DNA of 64,000 nucleotides from Aurantibrevibacter sp041749595 (GCA_041749595.1 JBGTBA010000005.1:1-64000); one strand, 5' to 3'. Shown: positions 55,043-63,870, counted from the first letter of the stretch. The notes: generated from the letters alone by a model not told the origin. Made by a program: numbers and translations.

Positions 55043-56367
55043 GTCTTTTGCTTCTTTTTTTGCGCTGCCGGAAAAAGGACATTGTTTAAAATTAGGCGGT
55101 AGCCGGGCGAGTTGGGGTGAAGTTCCAATTCGGTTTTTGGATCGCCAACCCTGTGCTGGTAATCTTCCGGATCGTGGCCCCCATAGAAGGTAAAAAAGCC
55201 CTTTCCCTTAATGCCATGGATGTAACGCGCCTCCCCATTTAATTTATTCTCTCCCAGGACTATTACCGTCGGTTTTATCTCGTCGCCGTTAAAAGCCGTG
55301 GTCTGTCCCATAAAACCTTTGACCAATGTGGTATGGTTCTGGCAGAGCATTGTGGGCACGGGATCCCATTTTGCGGAGAAATCCATCAAGGAAAAATAAT
55401 CTCTTTCGGGCAATACTCCGTTTTGTCTCCTATCGGTCATATCTATGGATGAAAACTCGTACCGCAACGGATTGCGTTCCAAAACAAAATTGGTGAACGC
55501 AAAAGTCTTTGAGTAATCCAATCTGGCCTGATAGTTGGCATCAGAGGGATCTCCGTCGAACATAGGTTCGCAAATATCCACACCATCCGCGGCCAAAGCA
55601 ATATCAAAACTGTCCGTGGCCGAGCACATGGCGAACATAAACCCTCCTCCAATGACATAATCGCGCATTTTCAGTGCAACGTCCCTTTTAGAATCCGAAA
55701 CCTTGGCATACCCCAATTGCAAAGCCAATGCCTCGGCCTTTTCCTTACTTTCTATGTACCAAGGAACCGCCCGGTACGCGCCATAAAATTTGCCATACTG
55801 ACCTGTAAAATCTTCGTGGTGCAGGTGTAGCCAATCGTACAAAACCAATTTGTCTTCCAAAACCTCTTCATCATAAATGGTAGAGTACGGAATCTCCGCA
55901 TAGGTCAATACCATCGTAACCGCATCGTCCCAAGGCAGGTTGTCCTTTGGGGAATACACGGCTATCTTGGGCGCTTTTTCCAACACCACAGCCTCCTGGT
56001 TTTGTGAGGGGCTGCTTATGGCCTCCAAAATTTCCGCAGTTTGCGCATCGGATAAAATCTCGAACGAAACCCCTCTTATTTGGCATTCCCTGCGAATATT
56101 TTCCCCATCGGGCAACAGGAACGATCCCCCCCGGTAGTTTAAAAGCCACTGTACCTTTTGTTGCTTGGTAAGGATCCAATAGGTTATTCCGTAGGCCTTT
56201 AAATGGTCTTTTTGGCTTTCGGCATCCATAGGTATTAGGATGGAAGATGCAAAAATAGGCAATGAAAAAAGAATTTGGAAAACAGAAAATAAGAAATATT
56301 TCAAAGATGGCCCAGAAAATCCTTTAACGAACCTATAAAAATTGACCCTTCGGGATCCAAGGGGCAT
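55039..56367 (-). CDS. Exported protein usually annotated asparagine synthetase B; GATase-like
   Basis: A 442-residue protein whose N-terminus has a positively charged stretch and a hydrophobic segment (YFLFSVFQILFSLPIFASS), so it is probably exported. It lacks the N-terminal Cys and the PP-loop ATPase (SGGLDSS) of real asparagine synthetases. GGGFMFAMCSATDSFD around the middle resembles the nucleophile elbow of class I glutamine amidotransferase-like folds. HHEDFTGQYGKFYGAYRA and FYGGHDPEDYQHRVGDP look like family hallmarks. It starts one nt after the dnaB stop. Function unknown. Confidence 0.8.
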   Translation of the reverse strand: MPLGSRRVNFYRFVKGFSGPSLKYFLFSVFQILFSLPIFASSILIPMDAESQKDHLKAYGITYWILTKQQKVQWLLNYRGGSFLLPDGENIRRECQIRGVSFEILSDAQTAEILEAISSPSQNQEAVVLEKAPKIAVYSPKDNLPWDDAVTMVLTYAEIPYSTIYDEEVLEDKLVLYDWLHLHHEDFTGQYGKFYGAYRAVPWYIESKEKAEALALQLGYAKVSDSKRDVALKMRDYVIGGGFMFAMCSATDSFDIALAADGVDICEPMFDGDPSDANYQARLDYSKTFAFTNFVLERNPLRYEFSSIDMTDRRQNGVLPERDYFSLMDFSAKWDPVPTMLCQNHTTLVKGFMGQTTAFNGDEIKPTVIVLGENKLNGEARYIHGIKGKGFFTFYGGHDPEDYQHRVGDPKTELELHPNSPGYRLILNNVLFPAAQKKKQKT

Positions 56368-56368
56368 T

Positions 56369-57916
56369 CTAAAAAGGTACGTCGTTTTCATCCGGGTCAA
56401 TATCTTCATTGATGGAACTGCCAAAAGCCTCATTCGCATTTGGAAGTTTTTTGGTGATAAAGGGATTATCCTCATTGGCGTTCATTTTCGATTGAAACTC
56501 AAAAGGGGAATCAAAATCGTCCAAATTATCGAATTTGCCCAGATTGCCAATGAACTTTAACCTAATGTTATCTAAACCCCCATTTCTATGTTTTGCCACA
56601 ATGAATTCTGCCTGACCTGCGGTGGGGGTACGCTCTTCATCGTCCCACTCATCGATTTTATAATATTCCGGCCTGTATATAAAGGAAACGATATCGGCGT
56701 CCTGTTCAATGGCTCCGGATTCCCGAAGATCCGATAAGATGGGCCTTTTACTGCCCCCACGGGTTTCAACGGCACGGGACAGCTGCGATAGTGCTATTAC
56801 GGGAACGTTAAGTTCCTTTGCCAACGCCTTTAGGTTTCTGGATATGGTAGATATTTCCTGTTCCCTGTTCCCGCCCTTTTGGCTTCCCCCGGCCGTCATC
56901 AGCTGTAAATAATCTATGACGATCAGTTTTATGCCGTGTTGGGAGGATAACCTTCTTGCCTTTGCCCTAAGGTCAAAAATAGATAGCGAAGGGGTATCAT
57001 CAATGAACAACGGGGCCTTTTCCAGTGCTTTTACCTTTACGTTCAACTGCTGCCATTCGTGCTTTTCCAGCTTTCCCGTTCTCAATTTTTCGGATGAGAG
57101 CCCGGTTTCTGAGGAGATAAGTCGGGTAATCAATTGCACCGAGGACATTTCCAATGAGAAAAACGCTACGGGAATATTGGAATTGACCGCAATATTTCGT
57201 GCCATGGACAAGGTGAGGGCTGTTTTGCCCATCCCGGGACGTGCCGCCACAATGACCAGATCACTGGGCTGCCAGCCCGATGTTAATTTATCCAGTTTAG
57301 CAAATCCGGAAGGTACCCCGCTAAGGCCTTCTTTCTGGGCGATTTCCTCTATACGCTTCTTGGCCTGAATGACCAAATTTTGGGCCGTTTCGGCAGAACG
57401 TTTTAGATTGCCCTGAGTAACTTCATAGAGTTTGGCCTCCGCGTTATCCAATAGGTCGAATACATCGGTGGAGTCCTCGTAGGCATCTTCTATGATCTCA
57501 TTGGAAATCTTGATGAGACTTCGTTGTATATATTTCTGAAGGATGATACGGGCGTGGAACTCAATATGTGCGGAAGAAGCGACCTTTTGGGTCAATTTTA
57601 TAAGGTAGAAATCCCCCCCGCATGCTTCCAAACGACCGTCTTTCCTTAGTTGGGCGGAAACGGTTAATAAATCTACCGGCTCGGAACTTTCGAACAGTTT
57701 AAAGATAGCTTCAAAGATATACCTATGGGCATCCCTGTAAAAGGCTGAAGGGTGCAAAATATCTATAACCTCATCCACCCCCTTTTTATCGATCATCATT
57801 GCGCCTATCACAACTTCTTCTAAATCAATCGCTTGTGGGGGTATCTTCCCCCTTTCCAAATTAATTATGGTGGATCTGTCTATTTTATGTCCAATGATGG
57901 GGCTCGGTTTTTCCAT
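56369..57916 (-). CDS. dnaB: Replicative DNA helicase
   Basis: A 515-residue hexameric helicase that unwinds DNA at the fork and loads primase. The N-terminal domain begins IPPQAIDLEEVVIGAMMIDKKG. The RecA-type core has AARPGMGKTALTLSMARN (Walker A), IDYLQLMTAGGSQKGGNREQEISTISRNLKALAKEL (Walker B region), LSQLSRAVE, and SDLRESGAIEQDADIVSFIYRPEYY. No intein is present. The ATG at 57916 is used; an in-frame ATG six codons upstream is possible. It is followed at one nt by the GATase-like gene. Confidence 0.97.
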   Translation of the reverse strand: MEKPSPIIGHKIDRSTIINLERGKIPPQAIDLEEVVIGAMMIDKKGVDEVIDILHPSAFYRDAHRYIFEAIFKLFESSEPVDLLTVSAQLRKDGRLEACGGDFYLIKLTQKVASSAHIEFHARIILQKYIQRSLIKISNEIIEDAYEDSTDVFDLLDNAEAKLYEVTQGNLKRSAETAQNLVIQAKKRIEEIAQKEGLSGVPSGFAKLDKLTSGWQPSDLVIVAARPGMGKTALTLSMARNIAVNSNIPVAFFSLEMSSVQLITRLISSETGLSSEKLRTGKLEKHEWQQLNVKVKALEKAPLFIDDTPSLSIFDLRAKARRLSSQHGIKLIVIDYLQLMTAGGSQKGGNREQEISTISRNLKALAKELNVPVIALSQLSRAVETRGGSKRPILSDLRESGAIEQDADIVSFIYRPEYYKIDEWDDEERTPTAGQAEFIVAKHRNGGLDNIRLKFIGNLGKFDNLDDFDSPFEFQSKMNANEDNPFITKKLPNANEAFGSSINEDIDPDENDVPF

Positions 57917-58029
57917 GGGTGCTAAAGTATGCAATTAACCTTGAGTTGGCTTTAAAAAAAGGCAGTGCTATATCAACATATCGTCAACAACCAAAGTGTT
58001 CATAAGTTACAAAAAAATGTTGACAACAA

Positions 58030-58065
58030 AAAAAGTCCCGAGGGATAAATCCCTTGGGACTTTTT
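58030..58065 (-). terminator. Rho-independent terminator after accA
   Basis: On the minus strand, AAAGTCCCAAGGGAT and ATCCCTCGGGACTTT form a long stem (one mismatch) with a TT loop and flanking A/T runs. It lies 20 nt after the accA stop and separates accA from dnaB. Confidence 0.85.
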
Positions 58066-58085
58066 CGGGGCACTAAAATCCCTAA

Positions 58086-59039
58086 TTATCCATTGAATAC
58101 CCCCATATTCGCATATTTTTCCATCCGCAATTTCACCAATTCCTTTGGTGATAACTTTTTTAAATCTTCATAATGTGCGATTATTTTATTTTTAACGATC
58201 TCAAAAGCTTTCTCCCGATGGGTATGTGCGCCTCCAACGGGCTCGCGTACAATTTCATCGATGAGTTTTAATTTTTTCATGTCGATCGCCGTAAGTTTCA
58301 AGGCCTCGGCGGCCTGTTCCTTATATTCCCAGCTTCGCCATAATATAGAGGAACAGGATTCTGGGGAAATAACAGAATACCAAGTGTTTTCCAACATTAA
58401 GACCCTATCTCCCACGCCGATTCCCAAAGCACCTCCAGAGGCACCCTCGCCGATAATAATTACGATTATCGGGACTTTAAGGCGTGTCATTTCTAAAATA
58501 TTGCGGGCTATGGCCTCTCCTTGCCCCCTTTCTTCTGCCTCAATCCCTGGAAATGCCCCGGGCGTATCGATTAAGGAAACCACGGGTATCCCAAATTTCT
58601 CGGCGGACTTCATCAATCGCAATGCTTTACGATAGCCCTCCGGATTTGCCATCCCAAAATTACGGTATTGCCTGGTCTTGGTATTGTATCCCTTTTGCTG
58701 GCCAATGAACATATAGGTTTGGTCGCCTATTTTCCCCAATCCACCTATCATTGCCTTATCGTCCCTTACGTTTCGATCTCCATGGAGTTCCAAAAAAGTA
58801 TCCCCAAAAATAGCTCTAAAATAATCCAGAGTATAAGGTCTGTTCGGATGTCTTGAAAGTTGTACCCGCTGCCAGGCCGTAAGGTTTTTGTAGATTTCCT
58901 TGCGCGTATCCTGCAATTTTTTCTCTATTTGCTTACACGTTTCAGATACATCAACATCACTTTCCTCTCCAATGACCATGCATTTATCCAATTGCTCTTC
59001 AAGTTCTTTTATGGGAAGTTCAAAATCCAAATATTCCAT
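58086..59039 (-). CDS. accA: Acetyl-CoA carboxylase carboxyltransferase subunit alpha
   Basis: A 317-residue subunit that, with AccD, moves the carboxyl group from biotin to acetyl-CoA to make malonyl-CoA for fatty-acid synthesis. The family sequence is plain: LDFELPIKELEEQLD, LSRHPNRPYTLDYFRAIFGDTFLELHGDRN, IDTPGAFPGIEAEERGQGEAIARNI, GEGASGGALGIGVGDRVLMLENTWYSVISPESCSSILW. Length is standard. A -7 box lies 32-39 nt upstream. Confidence 0.97.
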   Translation of the reverse strand: MEYLDFELPIKELEEQLDKCMVIGEESDVDVSETCKQIEKKLQDTRKEIYKNLTAWQRVQLSRHPNRPYTLDYFRAIFGDTFLELHGDRNVRDDKAMIGGLGKIGDQTYMFIGQQKGYNTKTRQYRNFGMANPEGYRKALRLMKSAEKFGIPVVSLIDTPGAFPGIEAEERGQGEAIARNILEMTRLKVPIIVIIIGEGASGGALGIGVGDRVLMLENTWYSVISPESCSSILWRSWEYKEQAAEALKLTAIDMKKLKLIDEIVREPVGGAHTHREKAFEIVKNKIIAHYEDLKKLSPKELVKLRMEKYANMGVFNG

Positions 59040-59337
59040 TAAATAATAGTTTAGGTTTTGTTAACAGGAACAAATATAAAACTTTAGGGGATACCCTTAA
59101 TCAACAACCGGTTTTTTTAACCCTGTCCGGGTATTTCAGGACCCCGTTCCAATAACATCAGTTCGTTTAAAAACCCGTTAAATTTCAATTTTTAATTAAT
59201 AACGAGCTAAATATAGCTCTTCTAAGTGGGTTTCATCCCTAATGTTCTGCTTTTTGGATATGCAAAACATCCATGAAAAGGGAGTGAAGAACACATTAAA
59301 AAAGCTCTTTATTCCAAAAAAATAAAGGCAAGCTCTC
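59040..59337. other. Non-coding spacer upstream of accA
   Basis: 298 A+T-rich bases between accA and the small membrane ORF. Apart from the accA -7 box, short palindromic patches such as GAGCT..TAGCTC near 59203-59220 are visible. No RNA gene was recognised. Confidence 0.4.
59071..59078 (-). promoter_or_regulatory. Candidate -7 box of accA
   Basis: The minus strand reads TATATTTG, an exact TAnnTTTG match, 32-39 nt before the accA ATG. The nearest minus-strand TTG is 23 nt upstream, slightly long. Confidence 0.5.
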
Positions 59338-59643
59338 TTAAGTCATTTTAATCTCATTGTGGTCAGTGAGGTTGAATATATGGCACAGGTTATAGAATGT
59401 AAAAATCAATCCAACGTCGGAAGGGGCATGTTCAATGGTCTTTTTGTCCATAATGTAGCGTAGCCTACGAAACAAAATAAAGATCGGAATAAGGACTGTT
59501 GCCATGGGCATCTGTAGGCCCCAACTTAAGATGCACAGCGGTAAACCCCATACAAAAACGATAAAGTGGGAATGCAGGTAATTCCTTAACTTATCGTTTT
59601 GCGTTCTGGAGCAGATAAAAGCCAAATATCCCAAAAACCACAT
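59338..59643 (-). CDS. Small putative membrane protein
   Basis: A 101-residue frame with one or two hydrophobic segments (SHFIVFVWGLPLCILSWGLQMPMATVLIPIFILFRRL), followed by MDKKTIEHAPSDVGLIFTFYNLCHIFNL. It overlaps the end of the LptF/LptG gene by 53 nt in another frame. The membrane-like composition and the 250 nt outside the overlap argue for a real gene, but no family was recognised. Another possibility is a remnant of a longer membrane gene. Confidence 0.45.
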   Translation of the reverse strand: MWFLGYLAFICSRTQNDKLRNYLHSHFIVFVWGLPLCILSWGLQMPMATVLIPIFILFRRLRYIMDKKTIEHAPSDVGLIFTFYNLCHIFNLTDHNEIKMT

Positions 59644-60670
59644 TGGGGATCAATATGGCCAATAAAGGTGAGAAACCCGATTGTTCTGCAAGTGTTCCAA
59701 AGACCTTGTCAAAAAACACATAAATGAAAGCGGTCAAAATACCGAACGCCAAATTTACACCCATACCTCCCCTACGCTTGACCGAAGAAACGGCCACTGC
59801 AATAATCGTTAAAATAAATGCGGTAATGGGCAAGGCCCATCGCTTGTATTTTACCAAAATATAGGTGTTTATGTTGGATGCCCCTTTCCGCCTCTGATCG
59901 TCAATGAACCTGTTCAGTTCAAATAGATCTTTTGTTTCCGCAATGTACGATACGGGGGTAAGGTCATCTATCCTAAAGGTAAAAACCGTATCCAGCCTTC
60001 TCTTGGTTTCCACTATTTCCGTTTCATTGGCAATCTTTCGTTTCCTGTAAGACGTTAACCTATAGACACTATCCTTGGGCACCCATCTGATATTGGCGGC
60101 AGAGATTTTATACTCTAATTTATTTTCCTTGTTAAAATGTTCATAGGTAAAATTATACCCTATTTGCCTTGCCGGATCAAAACTGCTTACGTATATAAAA
60201 TCATTTTCGTTCATCTGGTTGTGGATGTTGCTTGTAACCCTGTCCTGCTTCCCCTTTTTTAAATATTTATAGATGAACTCATTGAAGCCCTTACTGGCAG
60301 TGGGCACTATAAACATCCCCATAAAAAACATGGTCACCGCTACAATTGTGGCACCGATAAGATAAGGACGCAAAAATCTGGTGTAGGATACCCCCGAACT
60401 TAAAATGGCAATTATCTCCGTATTATTTGCCAATTTTGAAGTAAAGAAAATAACGGAAAGAAACAGAAAGATGGGAAACAATAAACTTCCTATGTAAATG
60501 GTGAAATTTAAATAATATACCAAAATCTCGTTAAGGGGTGCTTCGTTATCTATCATCCTACCTATCTGTTCGGCAAGATTGGCCATGATCCCGATGGGAA
60601 TGAAAAGCAATAGCATTACGCAAAAAGTAAGCAAATAACGTTTTAATATGTATTTGTCTATGATGGTCAA
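59591..60670 (-). CDS. LptF/LptG-family lipopolysaccharide export permease
   Basis: A 359-residue inner-membrane permease of the YjgP/YjgQ family, part of the LptB2FG exporter. It has an N-terminal IIDKYILKRYLLTF, membrane segments (LLLFIPIGIMANL; IGSLLFPIFLFLSVIFF), a large periplasmic beta-jellyroll (about 130-260), and two C-terminal segments. The start is a TTG at 60670, required to include IIDKYILKRYLLTF; no ATG is nearby. It begins two nt after the tgt stop, so the two are co-transcribed. Confidence 0.93.
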   Translation of the reverse strand: MTIIDKYILKRYLLTFCVMLLLFIPIGIMANLAEQIGRMIDNEAPLNEILVYYLNFTIYIGSLLFPIFLFLSVIFFTSKLANNTEIIAILSSGVSYTRFLRPYLIGATIVAVTMFFMGMFIVPTASKGFNEFIYKYLKKGKQDRVTSNIHNQMNENDFIYVSSFDPARQIGYNFTYEHFNKENKLEYKISAANIRWVPKDSVYRLTSYRKRKIANETEIVETKRRLDTVFTFRIDDLTPVSYIAETKDLFELNRFIDDQRRKGASNINTYILVKYKRWALPITAFILTIIAVAVSSVKRRGGMGVNLAFGILTAFIYVFFDKVFGTLAEQSGFSPLLAILIPNVVFGIFGFYLLQNAKR

Positions 60671-60671
60671 G

Positions 60672-61802
60672 TTACAGTCTTTTATCCATTTGTTTTACCA
60701 TTACGCTTTTCCAATCCGAAAAATCTCCTGCTAAAATATGCTTTCTTGCCTCCCGAACCAACCAAATATAAAATCCGAGGTTATGGATGGTCGCAATCTG
60801 TTTTCCCAAATACTCATTGGCGGCAAACAAATGCCTTAAATATGCTTTGGAATATTCCATATCCACAAAAGTGGTGCCTACCTCGTCTATGACCGAAAAA
60901 TCGTCTTCCCACTTTTTGTTTTTGATGTTGATGGTACCATGGGCGGTAAACAACATTCCGTTCCGGGCATTTCTGGTGGGCATTACACAATCGAACATAT
61001 CGATCCCCAAGGCAATGTTCTCCAAAATATTGATGGGTGTGCCCACCCCCATTAAATATCGGGGTTTATCTTCCGGTAATATGGCGCAGACCAGTTCGGT
61101 CATGGCGTACATTTCCTCAGCGGGTTCGCCCACGGAAAGTCCGCCAATGGCGTTTCCCTCGGATCCCGAATTGGCTATATATTCCGCCGATTGTATGCGC
61201 AGGTCTTTATAGGTAGATCCCTGTACAATGGGGAAAAAAGATTGGCCGTAATCGTAGGCCAAGGGCGTTTTCTCCAAATGGGCAATACAACGATCCAGCC
61301 AACGGTGCGTCATGTGCATGGAGCGTTTGGCATACGTATAATCGCAGGGATATGGGGTACATTCATCAAAGGCCATAATAATATCCGCACCGATCACCCG
61401 CTGTATTTCCATCACGTTTTCCGGGGTAAACATATGGTGGGATCCATCGATATGCGATTTAAATTTTACCCCTTCTTCCTTTATTTTCCTGTTGGCCGAT
61501 AGGGAATATACCTGATAGCCCCCACTATCGGTAAGGATATTCCTTTCCCATCCCATAAATTTATGGATGCCCCCGGCCATTTTTAAAATTTCTGTTTTTG
61601 GCCTCAGGTAGAGATGATAGGTATTTCCCAGAATAATATCCGTTTTTATCTCATCTTTCAACTCTCTTTGATGCACTCCTTTTACGGAGGCAACGGTGCC
61701 AACCGGCATAAAAATAGGGGTCTCAATAGCTCCGTGATCGGTTACAAGTGTCCCCGCACGTGCTTTGCTTTTAGGGTCGGTATGGTGTAAGGTATACTTC
61801 AA
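60672..61802 (-). CDS. tgt: tRNA-guanine(34) transglycosylase, zinc ligands missing
   Basis: A 376-residue enzyme that exchanges guanine 34 for preQ1 in tRNAs with GUN anticodons. It has TDSGGYQVYSL (catalytic Asp), GGLSVGEPAEEMYAM and DMFDCVMPTRNARNGMLF (nucleophile Asp). The region that carries the CxCxxC zinc ligands in most bacteria reads DEVGTTFVDMEYSKAYLRHLF; the three Cys are replaced by Gly, Thr and Asp, while the ligand His (TIHNL) remains. The start is a TTG at 61802, matching the usual KYTLHHTDPKSKARAGTL start. It is followed by the LptF/LptG gene. Confidence 0.95.
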   Translation of the reverse strand: MKYTLHHTDPKSKARAGTLVTDHGAIETPIFMPVGTVASVKGVHQRELKDEIKTDIILGNTYHLYLRPKTEILKMAGGIHKFMGWERNILTDSGGYQVYSLSANRKIKEEGVKFKSHIDGSHHMFTPENVMEIQRVIGADIIMAFDECTPYPCDYTYAKRSMHMTHRWLDRCIAHLEKTPLAYDYGQSFFPIVQGSTYKDLRIQSAEYIANSGSEGNAIGGLSVGEPAEEMYAMTELVCAILPEDKPRYLMGVGTPINILENIALGIDMFDCVMPTRNARNGMLFTAHGTINIKNKKWEDDFSVIDEVGTTFVDMEYSKAYLRHLFAANEYLGKQIATIHNLGFYIWLVREARKHILAGDFSDWKSVMVKQMDKRL

Positions 61803-61819
61803 ATCCGTATTTAAATCTG

Positions 61820-61827
61820 CAAATATA
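61820..61827 (-). promoter_or_regulatory. Candidate -7 box of tgt
   Basis: TATATTTG on the minus strand, an exact TAnnTTTG match, about 18 nt before the tgt start. No -33 TTG was found at the usual spacing. Confidence 0.4.
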
Positions 61828-61912
61828 GGTAACTGAAGGGCACATCGTCCTTAACAAAAAAATAAAGTTCGCCCTTGCTGCTCGACCAACTTAAAAATAT
61901 AACGAATCATTC

Positions 61913-61943
61913 TTGTATACCCAAAAGATTGAAGTTACTTTTG
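61913..61943 (+). promoter_or_regulatory. Bacteroidota-type promoter for the transketolase genes
   Basis: TTG at 61913-61915, a 20-nt spacer and TACTTTTG at 61936-61943. The expected start point is near 61950, 18 nt before the ATG at 61968. Spacing is identical to the thrS promoter. Confidence 0.75.
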
Positions 61944-61967
61944 GAATAAACAAAATAACTGATACAA

Positions 61968-62813
61968 ATGCCAAAATTGGAAGAATTACAGGATTTGGTC
62001 GTACAAGTCCGAAGGGATATTTTACGAATGGTACACAAGGTAAATTCCGGACATCCCGGAGCGTCTTTGGGGTGTACCGAATTTTTTGTGGCCCTGTACA
62101 ATGACGTATTGGAGCTTAAACCTGTTTTTGAAATGGACGGTATTGGGGAAGATCTCTTTTTTCTCTCTAACGGCCACATATCTCCTGTATTTTATAGTGT
62201 GTTGTCCCGAAAAGGCTATTTCCAGGTGGAAGAATTGAATACGTTTAGATTGATAAACTCCAGATTGCAAGGGCACCCAACCACTCATGAGGGCCTTCCG
62301 GGCGTTCGTGTGGCTTCCGGCTCATTGGGTCAGGGCATGTCCGTTGCCATTGGGGCCGCTTTGGCCAAAAAGTTGAACAAAGATTCCCATTTGGTATTCA
62401 GTTTGCATGGTGATGGCGAATTGCAGGAAGGTCAAAATTGGGAAGCGATTATGTATGCCGCCGGAAATAAGGTCGATAACCTAATCTCCACCATTGATTA
62501 TAATGGCCAGCAAATAGACGGTGCCACCAAAGATGTCCTGCCTATGGGCGACTTAAAACTGAAGTTCGAGGCCTTTGGCTGGGACGTTGTAGATGTAAAA
62601 GAGGGCAATGATCTAAAGGCCATCCTAGAAGGCCTAAAAGAAGCCAAAAGTAGAACGGGCAAAGGAAAACCGGTTTGTGTATTACTTCATACCATTATGG
62701 GCCATGGCGTGGATTTTATGATGCATACCCATGCTTGGCACGGAAAGGCACCGAGCGACGAACAGTTGGCGAACGCCCTAGGGCAGAATCCGGAAACCTT
62801 GGGCGATTATTAG
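61968..62813 (+). CDS. Transketolase, N-terminal (thiamine-diphosphate-binding) subunit
   Basis: A 281-residue subunit of a two-gene transketolase, which moves two-carbon units between sugar phosphates in the pentose phosphate pathway. It contains VNSGHPGASLGCTEF (conserved His), GHPTTHEGLPGVRVASGSLGQGMSVAIG, HGDGELQEGQNWEAIMYAAGNKVDN (GDG...N motif for thiamine diphosphate), and HTIMGHGVDFM. The C-terminal half is the next gene, 66 nt downstream. Both are full-length for the split form. Confidence 0.95.
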   Translation: MPKLEELQDLVVQVRRDILRMVHKVNSGHPGASLGCTEFFVALYNDVLELKPVFEMDGIGEDLFFLSNGHISPVFYSVLSRKGYFQVEELNTFRLINSRLQGHPTTHEGLPGVRVASGSLGQGMSVAIGAALAKKLNKDSHLVFSLHGDGELQEGQNWEAIMYAAGNKVDNLISTIDYNGQQIDGATKDVLPMGDLKLKFEAFGWDVVDVKEGNDLKAILEGLKEAKSRTGKGKPVCVLLHTIMGHGVDFMMHTHAWHGKAPSDEQLANALGQNPETLGDY

Positions 62814-62879
62814 TAAAATACCCCACTTTTCAATTGTAATGGGAGTAAAAAATAGGAATATAAACCTGAACAAAACAAA

Positions 62880-63833
62880 ATGACAACATATACAGATCAA
62901 GGAAAAAACGATACAAGAAGCGGTTTTGGTGCCGGATTGGCAGAACTGGGCAGAAGCAACCCAAATGTGGTGGCCTTATGTGCGGATTTGGTAGGCTCCC
63001 TTAAAATGGAAAAATTTATAGAGGAAAATCCGGAGCGTTTCTTCCAAATTGGAATTGCCGAAGCAAATATGATGGGCATTGCCGCCGGATTGACCATTGG
63101 AGGTAAAATTCCTTTTACCGGTACCTTCGCCAATTTTTCTACCGGTCGTGTCTATGACCAAATACGACAATCAATCGCCTATTCCGATAAAAATGTAAAA
63201 ATATGTGCTTCTCATGCAGGGTTAACCCTTGGTGAAGACGGTGCCACCCACCAAATCCTTGAAGACATCGGCCTTATGAAAATGTTGCCGGGCATGACCG
63301 TCATCAATCCTTGCGACTACAACCAAACCAAAGCGGCCACTATAGCCATAGCCGATCACCACGGCCCTGTGTACCTGCGTTTCGGTCGGCCCAAAGTGGC
63401 CAACTTTACCCCCGCAGCTCAAAAATTCGAGATTGGAAAGGCGTTAATACTGAGTGAAGGTAGCGATGTTACCATTCTAGCCACGGGCCACTTGGTCTGG
63501 GAAGCCCTTATCGCAGCCGAAAATTTGGAAAAACAGGGCATCTCCGCAGAGGTCATCAACATACATACCATTAAACCTTTAGATAGCGAAGCGGTGTTAA
63601 AGTCTGTTAAAAAAACAGGCTGCGTGGTCACTGCCGAAGAACATAACTATCTGGGTGGCCTGGGCGAAAGTATTGCCGGATTGCTTGCCCTGCACCACCC
63701 TACCCCACAAGAGTTTGTGGCCACCATGGACACTTTTGGCGAAAGTGGCACCCCCGAAGCGCTTATGGAGAAATACAAATTGAACAATAAAGCCATTGCC
63801 GAAGCCGTTATCCGAGTGTTGAAAAGAAAATAG
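62880..63833 (+). CDS. Transketolase, C-terminal subunit
   Basis: A 317-residue partner of the N-terminal subunit. It has the pyrimidine-binding domain (TRSGFGAGLAELGRSNPNVVALCADLVGSL, FFQIGIAEANMMGIAAGLTIGGKIPFTGTFANF with the catalytic Glu, SHAGLTLGEDGATHQ) and the C-terminal transketolase domain (VTILATGHLVWEALIAAENLEKQGISAEVINIHTIKPLD). Xylulose-5-phosphate made by the xylB/xylA genes of this window enters the pentose phosphate pathway through this enzyme. Confidence 0.95.
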   Translation: MTTYTDQGKNDTRSGFGAGLAELGRSNPNVVALCADLVGSLKMEKFIEENPERFFQIGIAEANMMGIAAGLTIGGKIPFTGTFANFSTGRVYDQIRQSIAYSDKNVKICASHAGLTLGEDGATHQILEDIGLMKMLPGMTVINPCDYNQTKAATIAIADHHGPVYLRFGRPKVANFTPAAQKFEIGKALILSEGSDVTILATGHLVWEALIAAENLEKQGISAEVINIHTIKPLDSEAVLKSVKKTGCVVTAEEHNYLGGLGESIAGLLALHHPTPQEFVATMDTFGESGTPEALMEKYKLNNKAIAEAVIRVLKRK

Positions 63834-63837
63834 ACCG

Positions 63838-63869
63838 TTTTTGTGTCTGTTTTCACAAAAAAGAGACAC
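63838..63869. other. Overlapping hairpins before the last gene
   Basis: TTTTTGTG pairs with CACAAAAA around TCTGTTTT (63839-63862). A competing pairing of GTGTCT with AGACAC spans 63843-63869. The two are mutually exclusive. Both lie between the transketolase stop and the next ATG. Confidence 0.35.
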
Positions 63870-63870
63870 C

